From Methanosphaera sp. (lineage in GTDB: Archaea; Methanobacteriota; Methanobacteria; Methanobacteriales; Methanobacteriaceae): DNA of 64,000 bases. The notes beneath the pieces are model-generated. The model saw nothing but the letters and a program-made list of their open reading frames with translations, was not told the origin of the DNA and ran no database searches. The DNA lies in NCBI GenBank assembly GCA_017431845.1, contig JAFRKG010000066.1, forward strand, positions 1-64,000, read 5' to 3'. The first letter of the stretch is position 1, and each line of letters starts with the position of its first letter. The translations under genes and the position numbers were made by a program. Shown piece after piece: positions 49,004 through 59,427 of the stretch.

Positions 49004-49270
49004 TTATTCATTGAATGCATTATTTAATGCTTCTTTGAATTCTGTTGCTTCTGATTTTACTGTTTCTGAAGCTGTTATTATTGATTCTTGTGGATTAGAA
49101 CTTACTACTTCAAATTCTGGTTGACCAATTAAGGGATGTGTTATATCATATGCTGCTGCACTTACTTCATCCTGTGCCATTAGTCTTTTTCTTAAAATAT
49201 TACATATTGTATGACTTTCACCAGTTATTTCTAAAACTACGTGTTCTGGTTCATTTTTTATATATTTCAC
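49004..49270 (-). CDS. rpoL: DNA-directed RNA polymerase subunit L
   Basis: Rpb11/AC19-like assembly subunit: ESHTICNILRKRLMAQDEVSAAAYDITHPLIGQPEF is the dimerisation block that pairs with subunit D. Length 88 is typical. Its start overlaps closely with the end of csl4 (2-bp gap). Confidence 0.96.
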   Translation of the reverse strand: MKYIKNEPEHVVLEITGESHTICNILRKRLMAQDEVSAAAYDITHPLIGQPEFEVVSSNPQESIITASETVKSEATEFKEALNNAFNE

Positions 49271-49272
49271 CT

Positions 49273-49836
49273 TTAAAAACCTCCATAATTACTTGATATA
49301 TTTCGTGAATCAATTTTACCACATTCACATACTAATTGGTTATTATCAAGTTTCATAAATTTACGACAATCAGTACACATTGCCTTTATAACACCAGTAT
49401 CCTCTTCAGACGTGCTTAAATCTATATATTCTGCTCCGTATATGTTCAATACTTTTGCTTCTACTATATCTCCTATTTTAAACATCTCATGTAATGAGGA
49501 TATGAAATCAGTGTTAGCTTTTGATATATGAATAAATCCCTTATATCCTGTCACTAATTCTCGATTAAATCCTTTTATCATTTTTATTGTTACCAGTGCT
49601 TTATTCTGTTTGACTTCCGTAATATGACCTATAACATAATCTCCTTCTTTAAGAAAACTTGGAGGATTACTTGCTTGTATGGATATTGTTTTTTCATCCT
49701 TATCTATGACAATCCTTCCATTAATACTTGCTTTAACGAATCCATCCTCTATGTATGTCCATTCTGATGGTATGTACTCTTCATAGGTACATAATACTTC
49801 TCCAGGCAGAACGAAGTCATTTTCTTTATGAAACAT
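49273..49836 (-). CDS. csl4: Exosome RNA-binding subunit Csl4
   Basis: Cap protein of the archaeal RNA exosome. An N-terminal domain (VLPGEVLCTYEEYIPSEWTY), a central S1 domain (GDYVIGHITEVKQNKALVTIKMIKG...GFIHISKA) and a C-terminal zinc ribbon (CTDCRKFMKLDNNQLVCECG) are visible. I start at the ATG at 49836; a TTG five codons earlier is in frame. Confidence 0.93.
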   Translation of the reverse strand: MFHKENDFVLPGEVLCTYEEYIPSEWTYIEDGFVKASINGRIVIDKDEKTISIQASNPPSFLKEGDYVIGHITEVKQNKALVTIKMIKGFNRELVTGYKGFIHISKANTDFISSLHEMFKIGDIVEAKVLNIYGAEYIDLSTSEEDTGVIKAMCTDCRKFMKLDNNQLVCECGKIDSRNISSNYGGF

Positions 49837-49908
49837 AATTACATTACTCAAGCTATTATCAGAATTATATAATATATTATTTATTTTCTTTATAAATAAT
49901 AAAAGTAT

Positions 49909-50922
49909 CTATAATTGTTCATCATGGATAATTATTTCATCCATCATGTAATCATCCCAGTCCTTTAAGCCAAGAACTATCTCCAACTCCTGAGGCGTAA
50001 GTACTGGTTTCTTGTACATTGCACTGTCATCTATAGCAATTCTAGGACATGCAGTCATAACAAATGCATCAAGATTGTAAGGTAACAGTAAATCCGGTGA
50101 TATGTAATCCATGTTAAGTATTTGTGCTTCATAACCCTGTTGTCTTATCATTTCCTTAAGCTTTAATGCTAAATCAAACCTTAGTTGACCTTTCTTGGAT
50201 GACATTATAATACCAAATGATTTAGCATCCCTTGCCTTTGTTATTCGGGCAAACCGTACACGTATAATTTTATCAGCAAATTCTTCAATATCACGTGATT
50301 TTCCTATGAATGGATCGGCCACTACCACTTTCTTGTTTGTGAATAGTTTCACTCCCAATGCATGGAAATCTCCACTACCCACATATATTACTACATCCAC
50401 ATCCAGATTTTTTATTGAAGTGAAATTACATCCAAGTACTTGTCCTTTACCAGTTCCCTGTCCATTATCCAGTTTTACATCATATCCTCTGTCCCGGATT
50501 GTTTTTATCATTTCATCTATTTTATGTATGTGTTGGGTTGTAGTTACAAGTCCTACTGTTTTAACATCCTCCTCCAGTTTACTGAGTGCATCAATTATTG
50601 GTGCTTCAACATCAGCCGTAGAATGTGCTTCAATAAATAGTACAGGACAATCTGTCCTGATAGGAAGAGGAGTATGAGCAAAGTGTACAACAAGGTCAAT
50701 ATGCTTATTTACCTTAATATCAGCCAAATCACAAGCTCCAAAACATGGATCAGCATCTATAATTATGTTAACATCTGGTAATTCCTTTTGAATTGTGTTT
50801 GAAACGCTGACTGCATCACTCTTTAATCCTTCAGGAAACTGTAAAATAACATTCGTTGCATCTATTTTTTTTATCTTATCTATTATTACATCAATTTTGT
50901 AATCATAATTAAGAGTAGCCAT
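49909..50922 (-). CDS. dph2: Diphthamide synthase Dph2
   Basis: Radical-SAM-like enzyme that transfers the 3-amino-3-carboxypropyl group to elongation factor 2. The three cluster cysteines, one per repeat, are Cys60 (DADPCFGAC), Cys165 (VLGCNF) and Cys292 (TACPRIAIDD). The 337 residues are normal. It lies 9 bp after hpt. Confidence 0.95.
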   Translation of the reverse strand: MATLNYDYKIDVIIDKIKKIDATNVILQFPEGLKSDAVSVSNTIQKELPDVNIIIDADPCFGACDLADIKVNKHIDLVVHFAHTPLPIRTDCPVLFIEAHSTADVEAPIIDALSKLEEDVKTVGLVTTTQHIHKIDEMIKTIRDRGYDVKLDNGQGTGKGQVLGCNFTSIKNLDVDVVIYVGSGDFHALGVKLFTNKKVVVADPFIGKSRDIEEFADKIIRVRFARITKARDAKSFGIIMSSKKGQLRFDLALKLKEMIRQQGYEAQILNMDYISPDLLLPYNLDAFVMTACPRIAIDDSAMYKKPVLTPQELEIVLGLKDWDDYMMDEIIIHDEQL

Positions 50923-50931
50923 AATAATAAC

Positions 50932-51495
50932 CTAATCTTCAACTATAGTGACTTTTCCATCAACCATCTTAATTTTAACTAATGTGTTGATTTTCTTACC
51001 TGTTGCATCTTCAACTATTATTTTTCCATCATCTTTTTCTATAGGAAGAATTATATGTTCAATATTTACTCCAATTTTATCTAATGCAGATATTACACTT
51101 ATCAGTGTACCACCAGTACTTACAACATCATCAATTAGTAATATATTGTCCTCTTTTTTAATGTTGTTAATGAATAATTCACTTTGACCATACCCTGTTT
51201 CCTGGTGTACTTGTTGTTCTCCTTCTAATCCATAGGATCGTTTCCTTATAACTACGAAGGGAATGCCTGTTTTTAATGATAAGGCAGTAGCTAATGGAAT
51301 ACCCATTGATTCTACTCCTACAATCTTATTAACATTTGATAAATCAAAATTATCCACTATGTAATCCATTATTGAATTTAACAATGAAGTTTCGACCAAT
51401 GGAACCCCATCACTTATAGGATGTACGAAATAGAAATATTCACCCTTTTTAACTACAGGACATTCAACTAATGATTTTTTTAATTCTTCTAACAT
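50932..51495 (-). CDS. hpt: Hypoxanthine/guanine phosphoribosyltransferase
   Basis: Purine salvage enzyme of the archaeal Hpt/GfcR group. The PRPP-binding loop is [18 protein letters not shown], and [30 protein letters not shown] marks the family. Length 187. Divergent from srp54, with 138 bp between starts. Confidence 0.9.
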   Translation of the reverse strand: MLEELKKSLVECPVVKKGEYFYFVHPISDGVPLVETSLLNSIMDYIVDNFDLSNVNKIVGVESMGIPLATALSLKTGIPFVVIRKRSYGLEGEQQVHQETGYGQSELFINNIKKEDNILLIDDVVSTGGTLISVISALDKIGVNIEHIILPIEKDDGKIIVEDATGKKINTLVKIKMVDGKVTIVED

Positions 51496-51633
51496 GATAC
51501 TATCCTCAAATTACTTTAATATATAGTAATATATATACTCCGATACAATTGAAATACTTAATTATTAAAGTGATTGAAGATATATTATATAATAATAGAC
51601 AATTAATAATAAAGCACAAGGGGAGGTTAACAG

Positions 51634-52971
51634 ATGCTAGAAGGATTAAGCGATAGTCTAACACAAACTATGAAAAAACTAGCAGGAATGTCAATAATAG
51701 ACAAAAAAACACTGAAAGAAGTAACCAAAGACATTCAACGTGCATTAATACAGTCAGACGTAAACGTTAAAGTAGTTTTCGGATTAACAAAGAAAATAGA
51801 AAAACGAGCACTAGACGAAGAATTACCAAAAGGATTAAGTCCAAAAGAACATGTGATGCGCATAGTTTACCAGGAACTAGTAAACCTTATTGGAGAAAAA
51901 CCAGAAGAACTAAAAATTACACATAAACCCTACAAGATAATGATGTTAGGTTTACAAGGAAGTGGTAAAACAACCACAACAGCAAAACTTGTAAGACACC
52001 TTAAAAAGAAAGGACAAAACTGTGCAATAGTATGTACCGACACATGGAGACCAGCAGCATACGAACAATTAAAACAATTATGTGAACCACTAGACACACC
52101 AGTATTCGGAGACCCACAAAACAAGGACGCCATTGACCTGGCACAAAAAGGATTAGAACAATGTGGAAACAAGTACGACGTGATACTAGTAGATACAGCA
52201 GGTCGTCATAAAGAAGAACAAGACTTACTAGATGAAATGAAAGAACTAAGTACAGTAGTAAAACCAGACGAAGTTATACTAGTAATCGATGGTACCATAG
52301 GTCAACAAGCACGTAACCAAGCAGAATCATTCAAACAAACCACAGATATTGGATCAATAATTGTAAGTAAATTAGATGGTTCAGCAAAAGGAGGGGGTGC
52401 ATTATCTGCAGTAGCAGAAATACATGCTCCAATCAAATTCATAGGTACCGGGGAACGAGTAGATGACTTTGAAGCATTCGACCCAGAAAGATTCATATCA
52501 AGACTACTAGGAATGGGAGACCTTGATACATTAATCGAAAAAGCAGCAGAAGTCACATCAGAAAAATCAGACCAGGAAATGATTGACTCAATCATCAGCG
52601 GTAAATTCACATTAAAAGACATGGAAAACCAATTAAACATGATGAACAAGATGGGACCTATACAGCAAATCATGAAACTAATTCCTGGATTAGGAAACCA
52701 GTTACCAGCAAATGCATCAAAAGTAACTGAAGATAAACTCAACACATACAAAATCCTGATGAACTCCATGACAGACTATGAACTAGAAAATCCGGAAGTA
52801 ATCAAAAAATCCAGAATAACCCGTATAAGCAGAGGAGCAGGATTAACCAATGATGACGTGAAAGACCTCCTGAAATATTATAGTGTAACCAAAAAAGCAC
52901 TAAAAGGAATGGGTAAACGTAACATGGGCGGACCAATGGGTAAACTCATGAGACACATGAATAGACAATAA
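51634..52971 (+). CDS. srp54: Signal recognition particle GTPase SRP54
   Basis: The N domain is followed by a G domain with P-loop [32 protein letters not shown] and [12 protein letters not shown] Met-rich M domain with the [10 protein letters not shown] signal-RNA motif ends the 445-residue protein. GGGGAGG precedes the ATG. Confidence 0.97.
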   Translation: MLEGLSDSLTQTMKKLAGMSIIDKKTLKEVTKDIQRALIQSDVNVKVVFGLTKKIEKRALDEELPKGLSPKEHVMRIVYQELVNLIGEKPEELKITHKPYKIMMLGLQGSGKTTTTAKLVRHLKKKGQNCAIVCTDTWRPAAYEQLKQLCEPLDTPVFGDPQNKDAIDLAQKGLEQCGNKYDVILVDTAGRHKEEQDLLDEMKELSTVVKPDEVILVIDGTIGQQARNQAESFKQTTDIGSIIVSKLDGSAKGGGALSAVAEIHAPIKFIGTGERVDDFEAFDPERFISRLLGMGDLDTLIEKAAEVTSEKSDQEMIDSIISGKFTLKDMENQLNMMNKMGPIQQIMKLIPGLGNQLPANASKVTEDKLNTYKILMNSMTDYELENPEVIKKSRITRISRGAGLTNDDVKDLLKYYSVTKKALKGMGKRNMGGPMGKLMRHMNRQ

Positions 52972-53051
52972 ACCCTGTTTCCACCCCTTTTTTACATCAT
53001 TTTAATAAGAATAACTATTTTTTAATAAAAAAAATTAACAAGGAAAATAAA

Positions 53052-54230
53052 ATGTCAACAAATAATGAATATAAACTATGTTCTAGATGCCTGGCAAGGA
53101 TAAGTAGAAAATTTCAGAAAACAGAAGAAAACGAAAAATGCAGTATCTGCGACAACCTACTCCTACACGAAGACAAGATATACCAACTAATCTATAACAA
53201 GATACATAAATTTGACATAGAATTTAACACATTCTACATAGCATGCCAAGTAACTTATGATAAACTAAACATAGCAGAAAAGAATATTCATAAAGAAGTC
53301 AACTATCAGGGAAACAATGGATTAAAAAAACAGTTACGGAAAGACTTATCCCAGATGCTAGTTGAGAAAATGGGAAAAACAATAGACTATAAAAATCCAG
53401 AAGTAGTTATCAACATAAAAATCAGAAAAAAACCATTCAAACACAACCCATACCCAGAAATAAACAATTTAACAGTATTCATAGACAGCAACCCCCTATT
53501 TATCGAAGGAAAATATCGTAAACTAATCAGAGGAATACCACAAACAAAGTGGCCATGCACAGAATGCAAAGGAAAAGGATGTTCAGCATGTAATGGAACA
53601 GGCCAACAATACCCGGAAACCGTAGAAGGACTAATAGGAAAACATTTACTGCCCATGGCAAAAGGAAAAGAAATAAAATTCCATGGATCAGGACGAGAAG
53701 ACATCGATGTACTTATGCTAGGAGAAGGAAGACCCTTCGTAATAGAAGTAAAATATCCATTCAAGAGAAGTATTGACCTAAAATTCTTAAGAAGAGTGGT
53801 AAACAGTCATAGCGATGGTAAAATAGAGATAAACGACCTGAAATTCGTAGACAATAACAGACGTGCAAGCATTAAAAAAAGTTCTACCGAAAGTTATAAA
53901 GTTTACTCTGCAATAGCAGAATTTGAAAATGGTGTTACAAGTAATGATATTAAAAAAATAGAAAAACTAAACATAATAGAACAAAGAACACCAAAACGAG
54001 TAGAACATCGCAGAGCAGATAAAATTAGAACAAGAAAAATAATGAATCTTAAAGTAGAACGAATAAACAGTAAAAAATTAAGGTTAATCATTAAATGTCA
54101 GGGAGGATTATATATAAAAGAACTAATCTCCGGTGATGAAGGAAGAACCCAACCTAGCGTTAGCAGTGTTTGTAAAAACAAATCAATATGTTCACAATTA
54201 GATGTTTTGAAAGTTCATATTCCACAATAG
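53052..54230 (+). CDS. pus10: tRNA pseudouridine synthase Pus10
   Basis: Makes pseudouridine 54 and 55 in archaeal tRNA. An N-terminal zinc site (Cys10, Cys13, Cys30, Cys33), a THUMP-like domain, a second Cys cluster (WPCTECKGKGCSACNGTG) and the catalytic segment GSGREDIDVLMLGEGRPFVIEV lead to the C-terminal LYIKELISGDEGRTQPSVSS. Length 392 is usual. Confidence 0.93.
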   Translation: MSTNNEYKLCSRCLARISRKFQKTEENEKCSICDNLLLHEDKIYQLIYNKIHKFDIEFNTFYIACQVTYDKLNIAEKNIHKEVNYQGNNGLKKQLRKDLSQMLVEKMGKTIDYKNPEVVINIKIRKKPFKHNPYPEINNLTVFIDSNPLFIEGKYRKLIRGIPQTKWPCTECKGKGCSACNGTGQQYPETVEGLIGKHLLPMAKGKEIKFHGSGREDIDVLMLGEGRPFVIEVKYPFKRSIDLKFLRRVVNSHSDGKIEINDLKFVDNNRRASIKKSSTESYKVYSAIAEFENGVTSNDIKKIEKLNIIEQRTPKRVEHRRADKIRTRKIMNLKVERINSKKLRLIIKCQGGLYIKELISGDEGRTQPSVSSVCKNKSICSQLDVLKVHIPQ

Positions 54231-54411
54231 CATAGTCTTTCTATTGTTCTGCAAGGAAGACATCCTAAGGTTCCTTAATTTAAGATTATGTTAAAACAAT
54301 TAGTAGCTAAATGGTAAAAAAGCCAAAAAAAAGTGAAAATAGGGATAATAAAAAAATAATTTCATTATCACACAAATAATTGGAAATTAATTAATATATA
54401 ATGTTATTATT

Positions 54412-55934
54412 TTATAGTAGTATTTCTTTTAATAACTTTCCACTTCGTATGTATATAGTATTTTTGCCACCAGGTGTGTTGTAAAGTAATTTACAGTTAT
54501 TTAATGTTGTTACTCCCTGTTTAGCATTATAAAGTGCTCCCCCATATTTAGCCTTGTTATTACTTATTGTACAAGAGTTAACAGTCAGTTTTCCAGCATT
54601 CATTATTGCTCCACCTTCTGTTGCTGTATTACCATTTATTGTACATTTATTTATAGTTAGTTTACCTGTATCATAATTACTTATTGCTCCAGTAGCATCT
54701 TCTCTACCAGTAGCTTTATTATTATTTATCTTGGAGTTCGTAAGAGTCATTTGTCCCCAGTTCATTATTGCCTCTGCAAATTCATTTTTGTTATTGTTTA
54801 TCATTGTTTTATTTATAGTCATTATTCCACTGCTTAATATTGCACCTTTATTATTACCGTTAATTGTACAGTTATAAATAACTATCTTATTGTCACCACT
54901 AATTGCTTGTGCCTTGTTATTGCTAACTGTGGATCTTTTCATATTCAGAACTCCTCCATTGTTACTTATTGCCACACATGGTGCAGTGTTACTGTTAATT
55001 TTTGAGTCTGTTATTGTAACTGTTCCACCGTTATTGTTTATTGCTGCACAATAATTTGTGCCTTATTGTAATTTATTGTACTTTTTGTGATTGTCAATTT
55101 ATTACTGTTGCCTATAGCTCCGTCTTTTGATGTGTTGTTGTTTATTTTGCACTGAATTATTGTTGCCTGATTATCATTAGATAATGCTCCCTTGTTATTG
55201 ATGAACACAACGTTTTTCATGTATAGTTTCATCTGATTGTATACTGCTCCTTCCTCTAACGCTTTGTTGTTTTTTAATGTGCTGTTTCCAATGATTAAAT
55301 TTCCTTCATTTTTTATCGCACCACCAATTTCTGTTGCTTTGCTACTAAGTATTGTGGTGTTTTTCATGTATATGTATTCATGATTACTTATTGCTCCGCC
55401 TGACTTGGCAGTGTTGTTATAGAACGTAGAATCTGCAATTATGAGTTTTCCTTCAGAATTTTTTATTGCTCCACCGTATGAAGAGTGACAATTTTTTATT
55501 TTCAGTTTTTTTATTGTGACATTACTTTTTCCGATGTCTAAGAACTGGTACTTGTTAGCACCGTCGATAATCTTATTGTTTCCATTAATGTAATATATTC
55601 GATTATCTCCTATAACAGTATTTGCCTGTAATTTGATATTTGCCCTTAAATTAATTGTTATTTTATCATAATTAGCTGTCAAAGCTTTTTTCAGTGCCTT
55701 GTATGTTGATACATTATATGTTTTTTTTGTAATGGCTGTTTTTCCTATTTTCTTTTCATTTTTTTGTATTATTTTAGTTGATTTTTTTACATTTTTTGTC
55801 GAAACATCATCTGTTATTTTGTTATCATTATCTGTATGTATTGTTTTGTTAACTCCTGTTGCAGAAACAATACCTACCAGCAAAATAATTAATGCTAAAA
55901 GTAAAATAATCTTTTTAGATGATTTATTTATCAT
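54412..55934 (-). pseudogene. Frameshifted right-handed beta-helix adhesin-like protein
   Basis: The gene starts at an ATG (55934) with a signal peptide (MINKSSKKIILLLALIILL) and continues as repeated short strands of the type GGAIKN-EGNLIIGNSTLKNN, the Pmp-like parallel beta-helix typical of the adhesin-like proteins of Methanobacteriales. Near 55060 one frame ends and another continues in register (AINNNGGTVTITDSKIN) down to 54412, so one small indel breaks it. The total of about 500 residues is short for the family and lacks a clear membrane anchor. Confidence 0.75.
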
Positions 55935-56385
55935 TTTTTTCAATTCCACATAACTTTTTTTATAATATTGAGTATCACACAAGCGCAGATTTATATTTTT
56001 GGATAAATATTTTAATTTGATGGTTTTAATGGGTTTTTTAAAATTTTTGGTGGTTGACAATGATAATAGATATACTTATAAACTATGAAGATTATAAATA
56101 TAATACAATATTAAAACATAGGATAAAGTTCTTGATTTTAATATTCAGGAACATATGTTATAATTATATAAAAAAAATAATTTCTTTCTTAGCTCTAAAG
56201 AAATATTTTCGAAGAAAATAACTCATTGAAGGATAATTAGAATTTAGTATTCAAATAATAATTAGTATTACTAATAATTAGCTGTTAGTCAACCTAAGAC
56301 TAGAAAAACCTAAAATTTGTGAAATAAAACCTATAACTCACAAAAAACCTATAAATTCTATTAATTATAAATGAGATGATAAAAG
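55935..56385. other. 450-bp gap between divergent adhesin-like gene and rpl21e
   Basis: No gene is seen. It carries two divergent promoters and several palindromes: TATTTTC-GAA-GAAAATA at 56204-56220 and ATTAGTA-T-TACTAAT at 56261-56275. The latter lies about 110 bp before rpl21e. Confidence 0.5.
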
Positions 56386-56682
56386 ATGAAAAAATCAAAA
56401 GGATTTAAAAGTCGATCAAGGTATAAACTTAAAAAAAGTATCAGACCTAAACGAGCTAACATTATATCTAAAAAAATACAAGTATTTGAAAATGGTCAAA
56501 AAGTACACATAATTACTGATTCAAGTTTCCAAAAAGGACAACCACACCCAAGATTCCATGGAAAAACTGGTGAAGTTGTAGGACAAAAAGGACGAGCATA
56601 CCTCGTTGCTATTAAAGATGGAAACAAAGCAAAAGAATTAATTATTAGACCAGAACATCTTAAATTACAAGCACAAGAGTGA
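56386..56682 (+). CDS. rpl21e: Ribosomal protein L21e
   Basis: 98 residues, strongly basic N-terminus ([17 protein letters not shown]) and the KOW-like [25 protein letters not shown] segment. GAGATGAT precedes the ATG. Its stop overlaps the ribosome site of rpoF. Confidence 0.96.
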   Translation: MKKSKGFKSRSRYKLKKSIRPKRANIISKKIQVFENGQKVHIITDSSFQKGQPHPRFHGKTGEVVGQKGRAYLVAIKDGNKAKELIIRPEHLKLQAQE

Positions 56683-56684
56683 TT

Positions 56685-57047
56685 ATGATGATTGGAAAAA
56701 AAGTCATTGATACAAAACCTATTACAATATCTGAAGCAAGAGAAATTCTAATGAAAAAAGTAGAAGAAAAAGCTGATGAGAATAACGAAGTCGATGGCCG
56801 CCAATTTACATATGAACAAAACCTTACTATTGATTATGTCAATAAGTTTGCACTTCTTGATGCTGAAGATGCTAAAGAGTTAGTTTCAAAACTTGAAGAG
56901 TACCTTACAACTGTTCAAGCAGTGAAAGTAGTGGATCTGATGCCAGAGGATCTTGATGACTTAAGATTAATCTTTGCAAAAGAAAGGGGAACTTTTGAAA
57001 CAGAAACTTTACAAAATGTTCTAGATTTATTGGATCAATACCGATAA
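56685..57047 (+). CDS. rpoF: RNA polymerase subunit F (Rpb4-like)
   Basis: Forms the polymerase stalk with subunit E. About 120 residues, mostly helical (AREILMKKVEEKADENN, VNKFALLDAEDAKELVSKLEE, ending in ETLQNVLDLLDQYR). The GTG at 56679 is in frame but lies within the GAGTGAT ribosome site, so an ATG at 56685 or 56688 is preferred. It follows rpl21e, the conserved archaeal arrangement. Confidence 0.9.
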   Translation: MMIGKKVIDTKPITISEAREILMKKVEEKADENNEVDGRQFTYEQNLTIDYVNKFALLDAEDAKELVSKLEEYLTTVQAVKVVDLMPEDLDDLRLIFAKERGTFETETLQNVLDLLDQYR

Positions 57048-57125
57048 ATCAATCCCTACTTTAATTCTTCTAACCACCAACATAAAATTTACCTAATTTT
57101 AAAGAAAATAATTGAGATATATATT

Positions 57126-57944
57126 ATGCCTAACAATACTAAGGAAATTTTAAACAAGTATAATATTCGATTAGATAAAAATAAGAGTCAAAATTATCTT
57201 ATTGACAATAATAAACTCGAGAATATTCTTAGAAATGCGGATATTCAATCTGACGAAACAATTCTTGAAATTGGTGCTGGAATCGGAACTATGACAATTC
57301 CCATGGCAAAAAAGGCATTTAAGGTCATTGCTATAGAAAAAGATCCAATTATTGCTGATGTTCTACGTCAAAGAATTGTTAAGGAAAAATTAGATAATGT
57401 TGAGATAATTAATGATGATGCTTTGAAGATAGATTTTCCTGAATTTGATAAGATTGTTTCAAATCTTCCATATCAAATTTCTTCTCCGATAACGTTTAAG
57501 TTTTTGGAATATGATTTTAAAAAGGCTGTTTTAATGTACCAGTTGGAATTTGCTAAGAGGATGAATGCTGAGGTTAATTCTAAGGAGTATTCCAGATTGT
57601 CTGTTGCATTACATTACAGGGCAGATATTAGTATTATAGATACTTTGCCTCCTGAGGCTTTTGTTCCACAGCCGAAGGTTAATAGTGCTGTTGTTGAATT
57701 GATTCCTAAAAATAGTGTGGATTTAAATGATTGTTTTGATGATGTTATAAGAGCATTATTCCAACATAGAAATAAAAAGGCGAGAAAAGCTTTAATTCAG
57801 TCTGCTCATGAGTTACATTATGATAAGAAAGAGTTAAAGGCTTTGTTAAGTGGTGTTGATAATGATTTGTTTGAGGAGAAGGTTTTTAAGCTTAGTCCTG
57901 ATGAAATTTTAGAAATATCTGAGGTTATTGGTGAGTTGTTATGA
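57126..57944 (+). CDS. rsmA: 16S rRNA dimethyladenosine transferase RsmA (KsgA)
   Basis: Dimethylates two adjacent adenosines near the 3' end of 16S rRNA. SAM motif ILEIGAGIGTMT, acidic AIEKD, and the catalytic NLPYQISSP are visible; the C-terminal helical domain is full length (272). The next gene overlaps its stop by 4 bp. Confidence 0.95.
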   Translation: MPNNTKEILNKYNIRLDKNKSQNYLIDNNKLENILRNADIQSDETILEIGAGIGTMTIPMAKKAFKVIAIEKDPIIADVLRQRIVKEKLDNVEIINDDALKIDFPEFDKIVSNLPYQISSPITFKFLEYDFKKAVLMYQLEFAKRMNAEVNSKEYSRLSVALHYRADISIIDTLPPEAFVPQPKVNSAVVELIPKNSVDLNDCFDDVIRALFQHRNKKARKALIQSAHELHYDKKELKALLSGVDNDLFEEKVFKLSPDEILEISEVIGELL

Positions 57945-58528
57945 ATTATGATGGTGTTGAGTTTAATGAGTGTGAGGAGGTTTATCCTCCTGCTGAGGAT
58001 ACTTTTTTGTTAATTGATAATTTGATGGTTCAAAGTGGTTATGATGTTTTGGAGATTGGTACTGGTACTGGTTTGGTTAGTATTTGTGCTTCATTGAAAT
58101 GTAGTAGTGTAACCTCCACGGACATTAACCCATATGCAATTAAATGTGCAGAAGCTAATATTAAATTAAATAATCGTGACAATATTACTGTAATAAAAAG
58201 TGACTTGTTTGATAATATTAATGGCAAGTATGATTTGATATTATTTAACACACCTTATCTACCTGTAACAGATGAAGAACATGTTGATGATGAATATTCA
58301 AAGGCATGGGATGGAGGAGAAAATGGAAGAGAAGTAATTGACAAATTCCTAAAACAAGCCCCACTATACCTTAAAGAAAACGGAACAATACAGTTAGTAC
58401 AATCCTCATTATCAGATAATGAAAAAACAATACAAACACTGGAAAAACTAGGATTAAAAGCTGAAATAACTGCTATTGAACACATATTCTTTGAAGATAT
58501 AACACTTATCACAGCTTACAAAGCATGA
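57941..58528 (+). CDS. HemK/Mtq2-like protein N5-glutamine methyltransferase
   Basis: SAM motif VLEIGTGTGLVS and the substrate motif NTPYLP (variant of NPPY) mark the PrmC/Mtq2 group; archaeal members methylate the GGQ glutamine of release factor aRF1. Length 195 is the short archaeal form. Synonymous codons change from T/G- to A/C-rich near 58105. ATGA overlap with rsmA indicates translational coupling. Confidence 0.88.
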   Translation: MNYDGVEFNECEEVYPPAEDTFLLIDNLMVQSGYDVLEIGTGTGLVSICASLKCSSVTSTDINPYAIKCAEANIKLNNRDNITVIKSDLFDNINGKYDLILFNTPYLPVTDEEHVDDEYSKAWDGGENGREVIDKFLKQAPLYLKENGTIQLVQSSLSDNEKTIQTLEKLGLKAEITAIEHIFFEDITLITAYKA

Positions 58529-58539
58529 AAAAAAATTGT

Positions 58540-59418
58540 TTATTCTATAATTTCATACTTCATATTTTCAAGAAATCTTTCAGGCCTTAACTCGATGACA
58601 ATATCAGGATTATACCATTCAATTAGGTCTGTGTTAAAATACCAATGATCCCAATACGCAAACATGCTTTTAAAGAATACATTTAACACATCCATATAAC
58701 GGTTTGCAGCGGAAGACCTTAATAATAAACAGTCCATATCAGATAAACTAAACCTATTACGCATATAAACTGAATCCCTTACCCCAACTTTAGCAAATTC
58801 TTCAGGCATGACAAATGGATTGTCCGCATATTCATACTTATCCGAATATTCTAGGAACATGAAATCATAACGGTCAACTATCTCTTTCTGATCCATACGC
58901 GGATGCTTAAAATGACATAAATCCCCATTTACTGGCACTTTCTTATGAATTGTGTTCTCCTTTATTGCTTCTTTATACATCTGACTACTTACTTCACTTC
59001 GTATGTCATGCATCATTTCTGCAGAATATTTTAATGCACCTTTAAAATTTATATGAGAATCACATTTATAATAATCACTAGGCTCCAACACATCTATAAA
59101 GTCTGGTACCAAGTCCCCTATTAAATCATAATTTCTGTTTATTACCTTAGGAGTGAAGGGAAGATAATCCTTACATACAATTGCTTTATCAGGTATTACA
59201 TAGAACTTATATTCTATCCCCCTCTCCTCACAATACTCTTTTTTGGAGTTATAACTTTCCCTGAATAGTTTTTCATCAAAGTTATTCTCAAATCCTTCAA
59301 CAAAATGTTGTTTTAATTCATAGTTTGTATCATTATTTAGGAACACGTAATTATCTAATCCAACAGTATGTAACTGTATGTATTTTTCATTGAGTAAGTT
59401 CAAATCATCATAAGACAT
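58540..59418 (-). CDS. AlgX/AlgJ-like SGNH-fold protein without signal peptide
   Basis: YKFYVIPDKAIVCKDYLPFT, CDSHINFKGAL (Asp-x-His block), LRSSAANRYMDVLNVFFKSMF and WYNPDIVIELRPERFLENM follow the order of SGNH-like domains that O-acetylate exopolysaccharides. A bacterial DSF is replaced by RSS at the serine block. No signal peptide or membrane span is visible, unusual for the family. It is 9 bp downstream of an Ig-like gene. Acetylation of a surface glycan is only an inference. Confidence 0.55.
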   Translation of the reverse strand: MSYDDLNLLNEKYIQLHTVGLDNYVFLNNDTNYELKQHFVEGFENNFDEKLFRESYNSKKEYCEERGIEYKFYVIPDKAIVCKDYLPFTPKVINRNYDLIGDLVPDFIDVLEPSDYYKCDSHINFKGALKYSAEMMHDIRSEVSSQMYKEAIKENTIHKKVPVNGDLCHFKHPRMDQKEIVDRYDFMFLEYSDKYEYADNPFVMPEEFAKVGVRDSVYMRNRFSLSDMDCLLLRSSAANRYMDVLNVFFKSMFAYWDHWYFNTDLIEWYNPDIVIELRPERFLENMKYEIIE

Positions 59419-59427
59419 AATATGACC

